Shown one piece after another: positions 52,194 to 60,077 of a DNA stretch of 64,000 bases. The position numbers were made by a program, and so were the translations under genes. Every line of letters begins with the position of its first letter. Position 1 is the stretch's first letter. Origin of the DNA: Modestobacter muralis (GTDB taxonomy: Bacteria > Actinomycetota > Actinomycetes > Mycobacteriales > Geodermatophilaceae); NCBI RefSeq assembly GCF_010682105.1, contig NZ_JAAGWH010000041.1, forward strand, positions 80,503-144,502. Direction: 5' to 3'. The notes below the pieces were generated by a model. It saw only the letters and a list, made by a program, of their open reading frames with translations, was not told where the DNA came from and made no database searches.

Positions 52194-52859
52194 GTGCCCG
52201 TGACCCGAGCGTTCCGGCAGCAGGCCGACGACCAGATCCTCGACCGGGCTGCGGCGCTGTTCGCCCAGCACGGGTTCGCGCACACCTCGGTGCAGGCCGT
52301 CGCCGACGCCGTCGGGCTGTCCAAGGCCGGGCTGCTGCACCACTTCCCCAGCAAGGACGCGCTGCACGCCGCCGTGCTGGCCCAGTCCACGGCGCTCGGG
52401 CAGCAGGTGGTCGACCTGGTCGAGGGCCTGCCGCTCGGGCCCGAGCGCGACCGCCGGGCCGTGGAGGCGCTGACCGACGTCGCGCTGGCCCACCCCGGCC
52501 TGATCGCCCTCATGCTCGGCCCGGTCACCCAGGGCGGGGACGACGGTCTCGACGAGGGCCCCACCGGCGCCGGCGAGGCCGCGCTGCGCGCCTTCGGCGT
52601 CGACCCCGCGACGGCCGACCCCGAGCGGGTGGTCCGCGTCGTCGGCGCGCTGGCCGCCATCGCCGTGCTCTCCCTCGCCGCCGCACGGCACTCCCAGACC
52701 ACGCAGTGGCGGCCGTTCGTGGTCGCCACCTGCACCGACGCGCTCGGCCACCGCCGCCTGAGCACCGGCACGTCCAGCACCGGCACGTCCAGCACCGGCA
52801 CGTCCAGCACCGGCACGTCCAGCACCGGCACGTCCAGCTCCGACCAGGTGGAGGCCTGA
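52194..52859 (+). CDS. TetR/AcrR-family repressor with repeat tail
   Basis: This 221-residue TetR regulator has the helix-turn-helix HTSVQAVADAVGLSKAGLLHHFPSKDAL (residues about 34-61, written here as its conserved core GLSKAGLLHHFPSK) and a typical C-terminal ligand domain. The last 30 residues are five copies of STGTS, encoded by a perfect 15-bp tandem repeat. The start is GTG 52194 with GAGGGG 8 bases away; GTG 52200 also possible. It lies 3 bases before the MMPL exporter gene and immediately after the tandem operators. Confidence 0.93.
   Translation: MPVTRAFRQQADDQILDRAAALFAQHGFAHTSVQAVADAVGLSKAGLLHHFPSKDALHAAVLAQSTALGQQVVDLVEGLPLGPERDRRAVEALTDVALAHPGLIALMLGPVTQGGDDGLDEGPTGAGEAALRAFGVDPATADPERVVRVVGALAAIAVLSLAAARHSQTTQWRPFVVATCTDALGHRRLSTGTSSTGTSSTGTSSTGTSSTGTSSSDQVEA
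52761..52835 (+). repeat. Five perfect copies of a 15-bp tandem repeat inside the tetR gene
   Basis: AGCACCGGCACGTCC is repeated five times without any difference between copies and in frame, adding STGTS each time at the end of the repressor. Because 15 is a multiple of three, slippage would change tail length without a frameshift. Identity of all copies suggests recent expansion. Confidence 0.95.
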
Positions 52860-52862
52860 CCC

Positions 52863-55043
52863 ATGGCTCTGTTGTTGTCCCGACTCGGCGCGTTCTCGCA
52901 CCGGCACCGGCTGGCCGTCGTGCTGGTCTGGCTGCTGGTGCTCCTCGGCGGCGGCGTGGGTGCGGCCACCCTGGCCGGCACCACGTCCAGCACCTTCTCC
53001 ATCCCCGGGCAGGAGTCCACCACCGCGCTCGACCTCATCGAGGAGGACTTCGGCGCCGGCGGCAACGGGGCCACCGCCCGGGTGGTCGTGCAGTCCCCCG
53101 ACGGCTCACCGCTGACCGCGGGCACCAACGCCGCGGCCCTGGCCGACCTGGTCGCCGACCTCGGGCAGCTGCCCGGTGTCGTCTCGGCCAGCGACCCCCT
53201 CGACCCGGCCGCCCCGGCGGTCAACCCCGACCAGACCATCGCCTACAGCACCGTCGCCTACACCGAGCCGGTCGGCGGGGTCACCGTCGAGGAGCAGGAC
53301 GCCCTCGTGGCCGCCGTCGACGACGCGCGCGGCACCGGCCTGACCGTCGAGATCGGCGGCGAGGCGCTCACCGAGCCCGTCGCGATCGGCGGCATCGGTG
53401 AGGCCGCCGGCGTCCTGGTCGCGCTGGTGATCCTGGCGATCACCTACGGCACGCTCGTGACCGCCGGCATGAACCTGCTGACCGCTGTCGTCGGGGTCGG
53501 CGTCGGCATCATGGGCATCACCATCGCCACCGGGTTCCTGGACCTGTCCTCGACCACCTCGGCGCTGGCCGGCATGCTCGGCCTGGCCGTCGGCATCGAC
53601 TACGCGCTGTTCATCATCAGCAGGTACCGGCAGGAGCTGCGCCGGGGCTCGACCGTGGGCACCGCCGTCTCGACCGCGGTGGGCACCGCCGGGTCGGCCG
53701 TGGTCACCGCCGGGCTGACCGTGGTCATCGCGCTGGTCGGGCTGGCCGTCGTCGGCATCCCGTTCCTGACCCAGATGGGCATCGCCGCGGCCGGCACGAT
53801 CGTCGTCGCCGTCCTGGTCGCGCTCACCCTCGTGCCGGCCGTGCTCGCGTTCCTCGGCCGCCGCACGCTCCCCCGCACGCAGCGCACCGCCCCGGCCGAG
53901 ACCGGCGACGCCCCGGCCCGCGGGCGCGGCTTCCTCGCCGGCTGGGTCACCGCCGTCACCCGGCACCGGGTGGTCGCGCTGCTCACCGCGGTCGTCGCGC
54001 TGGGCGTCATCGCCGTCCCGTTCTTCTCCATGCAGACCACGCTGGTGCAGGCCATGCCCGAGAACAGCACCCAGGCCCGCGCCGAGCAGCTGCTGGCCGC
54101 CGGGTTCGGCGAGGGCTTCAACGGCCCGCTCACCGTCCTCTTCGAGGGCAGTGGGGCTGCCGAGGCCGCCGCCGGCGCCCGCGAGGGGATCGCCGGGCTG
54201 ACCGACGTCGTCGCGGTCACCGCGCCGATCCCGAACGCCGACGACACCGCGGCCCTGCTCACCGTCGTCCCGCAGTCCGGCCCGGCGACCCAGGCCACCG
54301 AGACGCTGGTCGCCGACCTGCGTGCCCAGCTGGCCGACGTCGGTGGGGTGGACACCTACGTGACCGGCTCGACCGCGGTCAGCGTCGACGTCTCGGAGTC
54401 CCTGGACGCCGCACTGCCGGTGTACCTGGTGCTGGTCGTCGGCCTGGCGCTGGTCCTGCTGGTGCTGGTCTTCCGCTCGCTGCTGGTGCCGCTGGTCGGC
54501 GTGCTGGGCTTCCTGCTCACCATCGGCGCCTCGCTCGGCGCCACGGTGGCGGTGTTCCAGTGGGGCTGGCTGGCCGACGCGATCGGCGTGCCGAGCACCG
54601 GGCCGCTGCTGAGCCTGGCCCCGATCCTGGTCATCGGCATCCTGTTCGGGCTGGCGATGGACTACCAGATCTTCCTGGTGTCCCGGATGCACGAGGCGCA
54701 CAGCCACGGCACCGCCGCGTCGGAGGCCGTGCGCCGGGGCTTCCGGCAGGCCGCCCCGGTCGTGGTCACCGCAGCACTGATCATGTTCTCGGTGTTCGCC
54801 GGCTTCTTCACCGGCGACGAGGCCACGATCAAGACGATCGCCTTCGCGCTGGCCACCGGCATCCTGGTCGACGCCTTCGTCGTCCGGATGGTCGTGGTGC
54901 CCGCCGCGCTGGCGCTGCTGGGCGAGCGGGCGTGGTGGCTGCCGCGCTGGCTGTCCTGGCTGCCGCAGCTGGACGTCGAGGGCTCCGCGCTGGAGCGGCG
55001 GGCGGACTCGGCCCCCGAGCCGGTGGGCGCCGGCGCCCGCTGA
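52863..55043 (+). CDS. MMPL family transporter (RND superfamily)
   Basis: This 726-residue exporter has two repeats of one helix, an extracytoplasmic loop and five helices. Visible are HRLAVVLVWLLVLLGGGVG (TM1), LGLAVGIDYALFIISRYRQEL (proton-relay D-Y pair in TM4), and in the second half LFGLAMDYQIFLVSRMHEAH with D-Y again. GFFTGDEATIKTIAFALATGILVDAFVVRM closes the repeat (split into two helices). MMPL proteins export lipids or drugs. The gene starts 3 bases after tetR, which probably represses it. Confidence 0.93.
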   Translation: MALLLSRLGAFSHRHRLAVVLVWLLVLLGGGVGAATLAGTTSSTFSIPGQESTTALDLIEEDFGAGGNGATARVVVQSPDGSPLTAGTNAAALADLVADLGQLPGVVSASDPLDPAAPAVNPDQTIAYSTVAYTEPVGGVTVEEQDALVAAVDDARGTGLTVEIGGEALTEPVAIGGIGEAAGVLVALVILAITYGTLVTAGMNLLTAVVGVGVGIMGITIATGFLDLSSTTSALAGMLGLAVGIDYALFIISRYRQELRRGSTVGTAVSTAVGTAGSAVVTAGLTVVIALVGLAVVGIPFLTQMGIAAAGTIVVAVLVALTLVPAVLAFLGRRTLPRTQRTAPAETGDAPARGRGFLAGWVTAVTRHRVVALLTAVVALGVIAVPFFSMQTTLVQAMPENSTQARAEQLLAAGFGEGFNGPLTVLFEGSGAAEAAAGAREGIAGLTDVVAVTAPIPNADDTAALLTVVPQSGPATQATETLVADLRAQLADVGGVDTYVTGSTAVSVDVSESLDAALPVYLVLVVGLALVLLVLVFRSLLVPLVGVLGFLLTIGASLGATVAVFQWGWLADAIGVPSTGPLLSLAPILVIGILFGLAMDYQIFLVSRMHEAHSHGTAASEAVRRGFRQAAPVVVTAALIMFSVFAGFFTGDEATIKTIAFALATGILVDAFVVRMVVVPAALALLGERAWWLPRWLSWLPQLDVEGSALERRADSAPEPVGAGAR

Positions 55044-55050
55044 GGGCGTA

Positions 55051-55082
55051 CCGCGGCCGGGGTGTCACATCCCCGGCCGCGG
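55051..55082 (+). terminator. Perfect hairpin after the MMPL gene
   Basis: A 12-bp perfect stem CCGCGGCCGGGG (55051-55062) with its complement 55071-55082 and loop TGTCACAT. It follows the MMPL stop by 7 bases and precedes the sigma factor gene. The loop resembles the -35 element TGTCAC of some ECF promoters, so a promoter role for the next gene is possible. Confidence 0.7.
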
Positions 55083-55175
55083 CGGTGCTCTCTGGACATG
55101 GCACAGCAGGGGCGACCGGGCGTCGTGGTGGACCTCGCGGTCCGCGCGCGGCGCCCGGCGCGAGAGGGTGGTGCG

Positions 55176-55685
55176 GTGACGGACACGGCGGTGCGGGGTG
55201 ACCTGGCCGAGGTGTTCCGCCGCGACTACCAGCGGGTCGTCGGCGTCGCCGCCCGGGTGCTCGGCTCCCGGGACGAGGCCGAGGACGTCGCCCAGGAGGT
55301 GTTCCTCGCCTTCGGCCGGTCCACCGTGCCCGCCGGCGAGGCGACCGGCTGGCTGGCCGTGGCCGCCGCGCACACCGCGCTGAACCTGATCCGCTCGGGC
55401 CGCCGCCGCACCTCCCGGGAGGTGGCGGTGGCCGCGACCGCCGACACCGTCGCCCCCGACGTCGCCGAGGCGGTGCTCACCGCCGAGGAGCGCGCCCGCG
55501 TGCGCGCCGGCCTGTCCCGGCTGCCGCAGAAGCAGGCCGTGGCCCTGGTGCTGCGGCACAGCGGCCTGTCCTACGCCGAGGTGGCCGCGGCCCTCGACAT
55601 GTCCCCCGGCAGCGTCGGCACCACCGTCCGCCGCGCCGAGTCCGCCCTGCGCAAGGAGCTGATCCGTCATGCGTCATCCGACTGA
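55176..55685 (+). CDS. ECF-type RNA polymerase sigma factor (SigE family)
   Basis: This 169-residue extracytoplasmic-function sigma factor has region 2 (FRRDYQRVVGVAARVLGSRDEAEDVAQEVFLAF, shortened here to its core SRDEAEDVAQEVFLAF) and region 4 (LSYAEVAAALDMSPGSVGTT) with the helix-turn-helix. The start is GTG 55176 with AGAGG at 9 bases; ATG 55098 is in frame but adds a basic tail without a ribosome site. The next gene overlaps by 17 bases and encodes its likely anti-sigma factor. Confidence 0.88.
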   Translation: MTDTAVRGDLAEVFRRDYQRVVGVAARVLGSRDEAEDVAQEVFLAFGRSTVPAGEATGWLAVAAAHTALNLIRSGRRRTSREVAVAATADTVAPDVAEAVLTAEERARVRAGLSRLPQKQAVALVLRHSGLSYAEVAAALDMSPGSVGTTVRRAESALRKELIRHASSD

Positions 55686-56742
55686 GGGCGTGCTGCGCCG
55701 GCTCGTCGACGAGCCCGCCGGCGTCTCCGACGCCGACCGCACCCACGTCTCCGGCTGTGCCACCTGCCTGGCCGGCCTGGCCACCGCCCGCGAGGACGCC
55801 GCCACCGTGCACGCCGCGCTGGACGCCGGGGGCCCGGACGCCGACCTGCCCGCTGCCTGGCAGCGGCTGACCACCGGCCTCGCCGACACCCCGCGCCCCG
55901 CCCCGGCCCGCACCCGGCGCTCCCGGGACCTGTTCCGCCGCCCGGTGGTCGCCACCGTCGCCGTCGGCGTCGTGCTGGCCGGCGCGGGCACCGCGGCCGC
56001 CAACGACTGGCTGCCGGTGTTCCGCACCGAGGCCGTCCAGCCGGTCGCCTTCGACACCGCCGACCTGATCGCGCTGCCGGACCTCACCGGCTACGGCGAC
56101 GTGGTGGTCAGCGGTGAGCCCGACGTGCGCGCCGTGGACGACGCCGCCACCGCCGCGGCGGAGAGCGGGCTGACGGTGCCGGAGGTGACCGAGCTGCCCG
56201 ACGGGATCACCGGCTCCCCCACCTACCAGGTCGGTGACCAGGTGACCGCCACGTTCACCTACTCCGCCGACCGGGCCGCCGCGTCGGCCGCGGCAGCCGG
56301 CGAGGTGCTGCCGCCGACCCCCGCCGGGCTGGACGGCAGCGCCGTCCAGCTGGTCGCCGGCCCGGGCGTGGCCCAGGTCTTCGAGTCCCGCACCGGGGTG
56401 CCCGGCCTCGTGGTCGGCCGCGCCGTCGCCCCGACCGCGTCGTCCTCCGGCGTCCCGTTCGACACGCTGCGGGACCACCTGCTGTCGCTGCCCGGCCTGC
56501 CCGACGACGTCGCAGCACAGCTGGCCACCTTCACCGCCGACGGCGGCACCCTGCCGCTGCCGGTGCCCGCCGACCGGGTGACCACCTCGGCCACCGACGT
56601 GGACGGTGTTCCGGCCACGGTGCTGGAGACCCGCGACGGGCTGCTGTCGGCCGTGGTGTGGGTGTCCGAGGGCACGGTGACCGTCGTGGCCGGGTCGCTG
56701 GACGCCGACGAGGTGCTCGAGGTCGCCCGGGAACTGCGGTGA
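55669..56742 (+). CDS. Transmembrane anti-sigma factor-like protein
   Basis: This 357-residue protein has an N-terminal zinc anti-sigma motif (HVSGCATCL, HxxxCxxC, about residue 28) and a membrane helix (VVATVAVGVVLAGAGTAAA, about 92-110). A 240-residue extracytoplasmic domain without known catalytic motif follows; it may sense a signal or substrate. The gene overlaps the sigma gene by 17 bases, and its own stop overlaps the ABC ATPase start (GTGA). All four genes are a single operon. It differs from usual anti-sigma factors by its large outer domain. Confidence 0.85.
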   Translation: MRHPTEGVLRRLVDEPAGVSDADRTHVSGCATCLAGLATAREDAATVHAALDAGGPDADLPAAWQRLTTGLADTPRPAPARTRRSRDLFRRPVVATVAVGVVLAGAGTAAANDWLPVFRTEAVQPVAFDTADLIALPDLTGYGDVVVSGEPDVRAVDDAATAAAESGLTVPEVTELPDGITGSPTYQVGDQVTATFTYSADRAAASAAAAGEVLPPTPAGLDGSAVQLVAGPGVAQVFESRTGVPGLVVGRAVAPTASSSGVPFDTLRDHLLSLPGLPDDVAAQLATFTADGGTLPLPVPADRVTTSATDVDGVPATVLETRDGLLSAVVWVSEGTVTVVAGSLDADEVLEVARELR

Positions 56743-57707
56743 CGGCAGCAGGACCGGCCGGCGCCACCGCGCTGCTGGCCGACCTGCCGCCCGGACCGGC
56801 CGTCTGGTGCTCGGGGCTGCGCAAGCGGTACGGCACGCAGCAGGCGGTGAGCGACGTGTCGCTGGAGGTGGGTCGCGGCGAGGTGGTCGGGCTGCTGGGC
56901 CCCAACGGCGCCGGCAAGACCTCGGTGATCAAGATGCTGCTCGGCCTAGTGCGGCCCGACGCCGGTGAGGTGCTGCTGCTCGGGACCGACGCCCGCCGCC
57001 CGTCGTCCCGGACCCGGGTGGGCTACCTGCCCGAGCTGTTCCGCTACCAGCCCTGGCTGACCCCGGCCGAGGTGCTGACGCTGCACGTGCGGCTCTCCGG
57101 CCTCGACGTGAGCGCGCAGCGGCAACGGGAGTGCCTGGCGCTGGTGGGGCTGGCCGACCGGGCCGGCGACCGGCTCGGCGGGTTCTCCAAGGGCATGCAG
57201 CAGCGCCTCGGGCTGGCCGTCGCCCTGGTCGCGGACCCCGAGCTGGTGGTGCTCGACGAGCCGACCAGCGCGCTGGACCCCCTCGGCCGGGTCGACGTCC
57301 GCGACATCGTGCTGGCGCTGCGCGAGCGCGGCGTCGCGGTGCTGCTCAACTCGCACCTGATCGGCGAGGTCGAGCGGGTCTGCGACCGGGTGGTGATCCT
57401 GGACCGCGGCCGGGTCGCCGCGGCCGGCACCCTCGCCGAGCTGCTCGGCCAGCGGGAGGTGAAGCTGCACCTGACCGACCTGCCCGCCGGGGCGGCCGAG
57501 CGGCTGGCCGCAGCCGGCCCGGTGGAGCGCGAGGGCGAGTGGTTCACCGTCGCGCTGCCCGCCGAGGACGCCGGGACGGCGGTGCCCGACCTGGTCGGTG
57601 ACCTGGTCGCCCTCGGGGTGCGGGTGCACGCGGTCGAGCCGGTGCGGATCAGCCTGGAGGAGCGCCTGCTGGGCATCCTGCGCGAGGGCCAGGAGGCCCG
57701 GCGGTGA
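56739..57707 (+). CDS. ABC transporter ATP-binding protein
   Basis: This 322-residue ATPase has Walker A LLGPNGAGKTSVIKML, a Q-loop replaced by VGYLPELFRY, the signature LGGFSKGMQQRL and Walker B LVVLDEPTSALDPLG. H-loop LLNSHLIGEVERV ends the core. A C-terminal extension of about 80 residues (KLHLTDLPAGAAERLAAAG) is typical of drug/lipid exporters of the CcmA/NatA type. The start GTG 56739 overlaps the anti-sigma stop. It works with the permease that follows. Confidence 0.95.
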   Translation: MTAAGPAGATALLADLPPGPAVWCSGLRKRYGTQQAVSDVSLEVGRGEVVGLLGPNGAGKTSVIKMLLGLVRPDAGEVLLLGTDARRPSSRTRVGYLPELFRYQPWLTPAEVLTLHVRLSGLDVSAQRQRECLALVGLADRAGDRLGGFSKGMQQRLGLAVALVADPELVVLDEPTSALDPLGRVDVRDIVLALRERGVAVLLNSHLIGEVERVCDRVVILDRGRVAAAGTLAELLGQREVKLHLTDLPAGAAERLAAAGPVEREGEWFTVALPAEDAGTAVPDLVGDLVALGVRVHAVEPVRISLEERLLGILREGQEARR

Positions 57708-58555
57708 GCGCGGCCGGGACCGTCGTCACCGTCGCGGCACTCACCCTGCGCGAGGCGACCCGGCGGCGGGTGCTGCTGGCGCTGGTCGTGCTCACCGTGC
57801 TGCTGCTGGCGCTCAGCGGCTGGGGCTTCTCCCGGCTGGCCGCGGAGGGGCTCACCAGCGGCGAGGCCCGGCTGACCGCGTCGGTCGTGCTGAACCTGGT
57901 GATGTTCGGCTTCAGCCTCATCGCCGCGCTGGGCACTGCGTTCCTGGCCGGCCCGACGCTGGCCGGGGAGACCGAGTCCGGCATCGCGCTGGCCGTGCTG
58001 GCCCGGCCGGTGCAGCGCTGGGCGTTCCTGCTGGGCAAGCTGACCGGGCTGGTCGCCTTCGGCGCCGGCTTCGTCGTCATCGCCGGCCTCGCCGAGCTGC
58101 TCGTCGTGCAGGCCACCGTCGGCTACTGGCCCCCGGACCCGGCCGTCGCGCTCGGCCTGCTCGCCGCCCAGACGGTCGTGCTGCTCACCCTCACCGTGCT
58201 GCTGTCCACGGCGATCTCCCCGATGGCCTCGGGCGTGGTCGCCGTCGGGCTGTTCTGCACGACCTGGGTGGCCGGGGTGGTCGGCGGCATCGGCGCCGGC
58301 CTGGGCAACGACGCCGTCGAGCGGGTGGGCACCGTGTCCCGGGTGCTGCTGCCCACCGACGGGCTCTGGCGCGGGGCGATGCACGCCTTCCAGGACCCCT
58401 CGGCCCTGGTGCAGTTCGGTGGCGGCGCGGAGGCCGGGGCCTTCCCCTTCCTCAGCCAGACCGCGCTCAGCCCGGCGTACCTGGGCTGGGCCGCGGTCTG
58501 GGTGCTCATGGTGGGCGGGCTGGCCGCGCTGGCCTTCAGCCGCCGGGACCTCTGA
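57704..58555 (+). CDS. ABC transporter permease
   Basis: This 283-residue integral membrane protein has six helices in ABC-2 type order: RRRVLLALVVLTVLLLALSGWG, LVMFGFSLIAALGTAFLAGP, GLVAFGAGFVVIAGLAELL, LLAAQTVVLLTLTVLLSTAI, GVVAVGLFCTTWVAGVVGGI and AYLGWAAVWVLMVGGLAALAF. The conserved ESGIALAVLARPVQRW loop precedes helix 3. The start GTG 57704 overlaps the ATPase stop (GTGA). With the sigma/anti-sigma pair it may export a signal or toxic lipid; substrate unknown. Confidence 0.92.
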   Translation: MSAAGTVVTVAALTLREATRRRVLLALVVLTVLLLALSGWGFSRLAAEGLTSGEARLTASVVLNLVMFGFSLIAALGTAFLAGPTLAGETESGIALAVLARPVQRWAFLLGKLTGLVAFGAGFVVIAGLAELLVVQATVGYWPPDPAVALGLLAAQTVVLLTLTVLLSTAISPMASGVVAVGLFCTTWVAGVVGGIGAGLGNDAVERVGTVSRVLLPTDGLWRGAMHAFQDPSALVQFGGGAEAGAFPFLSQTALSPAYLGWAAVWVLMVGGLAALAFSRRDL

Positions 58556-58557
58556 GG

Positions 58558-58589
58558 GCCCCCGCGTGCCCGGCCGGGCACGCGGGGGC
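58558..58589. terminator. Perfect 32-base palindrome terminator
   Basis: GCCCCCGCGTGCCCGG and its exact complement adjoin without spacer at 58558-58589, giving a stem of about 14 bp with a 4-base loop. It lies 2 bases after the permease stop and 7 bases before the convergent epimerase end. It can stop transcription from both sides. Confidence 0.85.
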
Positions 58590-58595
58590 GGCAGC

Positions 58596-59879
58596 TCAGT
58601 CGTCGAACTCGAACACCGTGGTGCTGTCGTACACCTCGCCCGGGCGCAGCTCCGTGGACGGGAACTCCGGCTGGTTCGGGGAGTCCGGGAAGTGCTGGGT
58701 CTCCAGCGCCAGTCCGTCGCCCTGCCGGTAGGCGCCCCCGCCGGTGCCGACGAGCGTGCCGTCGAGGAAGTTGCCCGAGTAGAACTGCAGCCCCGGCTCG
58801 GTCGTGGAGATGGTCATCGTGCGGCCGCTGTCCGGGTCGTGCAGCACCGCGGCCTTCTCGAGCCCGTCCTCGGCGTCCGAGCCCTCGCGGGCGCCGTCGT
58901 CGGAGCGGTCGAGGGCCCAGTTGTGGTCGTAGCCCTGCCCGTACAGCAGCTGCTGGTCGGCCTGCCGGATGCGCTCACCGATCGCCACCGGCGTGCGGAA
59001 GTCGAACGGGGTGCCCTCGACCGGTGCGACCTCGCCGGTCGGGATGAGGGTCTCGTCGACCGGGGTGTAGCCGCTGGCGGCGATCTGCAGCTCGTGGTCG
59101 TAGATCGTCCCCGAGCCCTCCCCGGCGAGGTTCCAGTAGGAGTGCTGGGTCAGGTTGACCACGGTCGGGGCGTCGGTGGTCGCCCGGTACTGCACGGTCA
59201 GCGCGCCCTCGGCGTCCAGCCGGTAGGTCACGGTGGTGGTGAGCGTGCCCGGGAAGCCCTGGTCGCCGGCCGGGCTGACCAGGTCCAGCTGCAGGGCCGC
59301 CAGGCCCTCGTCGCCGACCGGGGTGGCCGCCCACACGCGGTCGTCGAACCCGTCGGGCCCGCCGTGCAGGGTGTTGGGGCCGTCGTTGAGCGGCAGCTGG
59401 TAGGCCGCGCCGTCGAGGGTGAACGCGCCGGCGGCGATGCGGTTGCCGTACCGGCCGATGATCGAGCCGAAGTAGGGGTCGGTGTCGGCGGCGTAGCCGG
59501 CCACGTCGGGGAAGCCGAGGACGACGTTCGCAGCCTGACCCCACCGGTCGGGCACCTCGAGGGTCTGGATGATGCCGCCGTAGGTCAGCACGCGCATGGT
59601 CACGCCGCCGTTGGTGAGCGTCCACCGCTCCACGGCGGTGCCGTCGGGGGCGGTGCCGAAGGGCTCGACGGTGGCGCTGGCCGGACCCCCGGGGTGACCG
59701 GGGTGGGTGCCGCCGCCGGAGCCGCCGCCGGTGGCGCCGGCCGGGGAGATCAGGGTGCCGGCGAGCAGGCCGACGCCGGCCACGGCCACGGCGGGCCCGG
59801 CCAGGAAGGGCCAGCGCCGCCGTCGGACCGGGGTGTGCGTGGGCTCGGCCGGGAGGACGTGCGAGGTGTGTCCGGGCAT
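58596..59879 (-). CDS. Exported aldose 1-epimerase (galactose mutarotase)
   Basis: This 427-residue mutarotase interconverts alpha and beta anomers. The N-terminal helix (RRRWPFLAGPAVAVAGVGLLAGTL) acts as a signal or anchor and is followed by a Gly/His linker. The catalytic domain has IIGRYGNRIAAGAFTLDG, LNDGPNTLHGGPDGFDDRVW (first catalytic His), VNLTQHSYWNLAG (second His) and VFEFDD. GLALETQHFPDSPN carries the catalytic Glu. The start is ATG 59879. A strong hairpin lies in the leader at 59933-59978. An exported form suggests use of external sugars. Confidence 0.93.
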   Translation of the reverse strand: MPGHTSHVLPAEPTHTPVRRRRWPFLAGPAVAVAGVGLLAGTLISPAGATGGGSGGGTHPGHPGGPASATVEPFGTAPDGTAVERWTLTNGGVTMRVLTYGGIIQTLEVPDRWGQAANVVLGFPDVAGYAADTDPYFGSIIGRYGNRIAAGAFTLDGAAYQLPLNDGPNTLHGGPDGFDDRVWAATPVGDEGLAALQLDLVSPAGDQGFPGTLTTTVTYRLDAEGALTVQYRATTDAPTVVNLTQHSYWNLAGEGSGTIYDHELQIAASGYTPVDETLIPTGEVAPVEGTPFDFRTPVAIGERIRQADQQLLYGQGYDHNWALDRSDDGAREGSDAEDGLEKAAVLHDPDSGRTMTISTTEPGLQFYSGNFLDGTLVGTGGGAYRQGDGLALETQHFPDSPNQPEFPSTELRPGEVYDSTTVFEFDD

Positions 59880-59932
59880 GAGGGACTCCGTTGTCCGTTG
59901 CGTGGGTCCACCGGCGTCCTCGCGCGGCGGCC

Positions 59933-59978
59933 GGGCACGACGGACCCCGTACCAGGAGCTGTGCAGGGGGTCGTGCCC
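59933..59978. promoter_or_regulatory. Long interrupted hairpin in the epimerase leader
   Basis: GGGCACGAC (59933-59941) pairs perfectly with GTCGTGCCC (59970-59978). After a 3-base bulge, CCCC (59945-59948) pairs with GGGG (59966-59969). It lies 54-99 bases upstream of the epimerase ATG and about 100 bases before the SelO start on the other strand. It could be an operator for both or an mRNA structure. Confidence 0.45.
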
Positions 59979-60077
59979 TCGTGCAGTCCTCGAACGCCCC
60001 GACCGTAGGGAGCCCGGCGGAGCACTGTCAACCGGCGACGGCTGCCCCGGAGCAGCAGCGCTCGTACCCTCGCAGGG

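Noticed and set aside
52761..52835. CRISPR-like array
   Set aside because: The 15-bp units are directly adjacent without spacers and are in frame inside the tetR gene.
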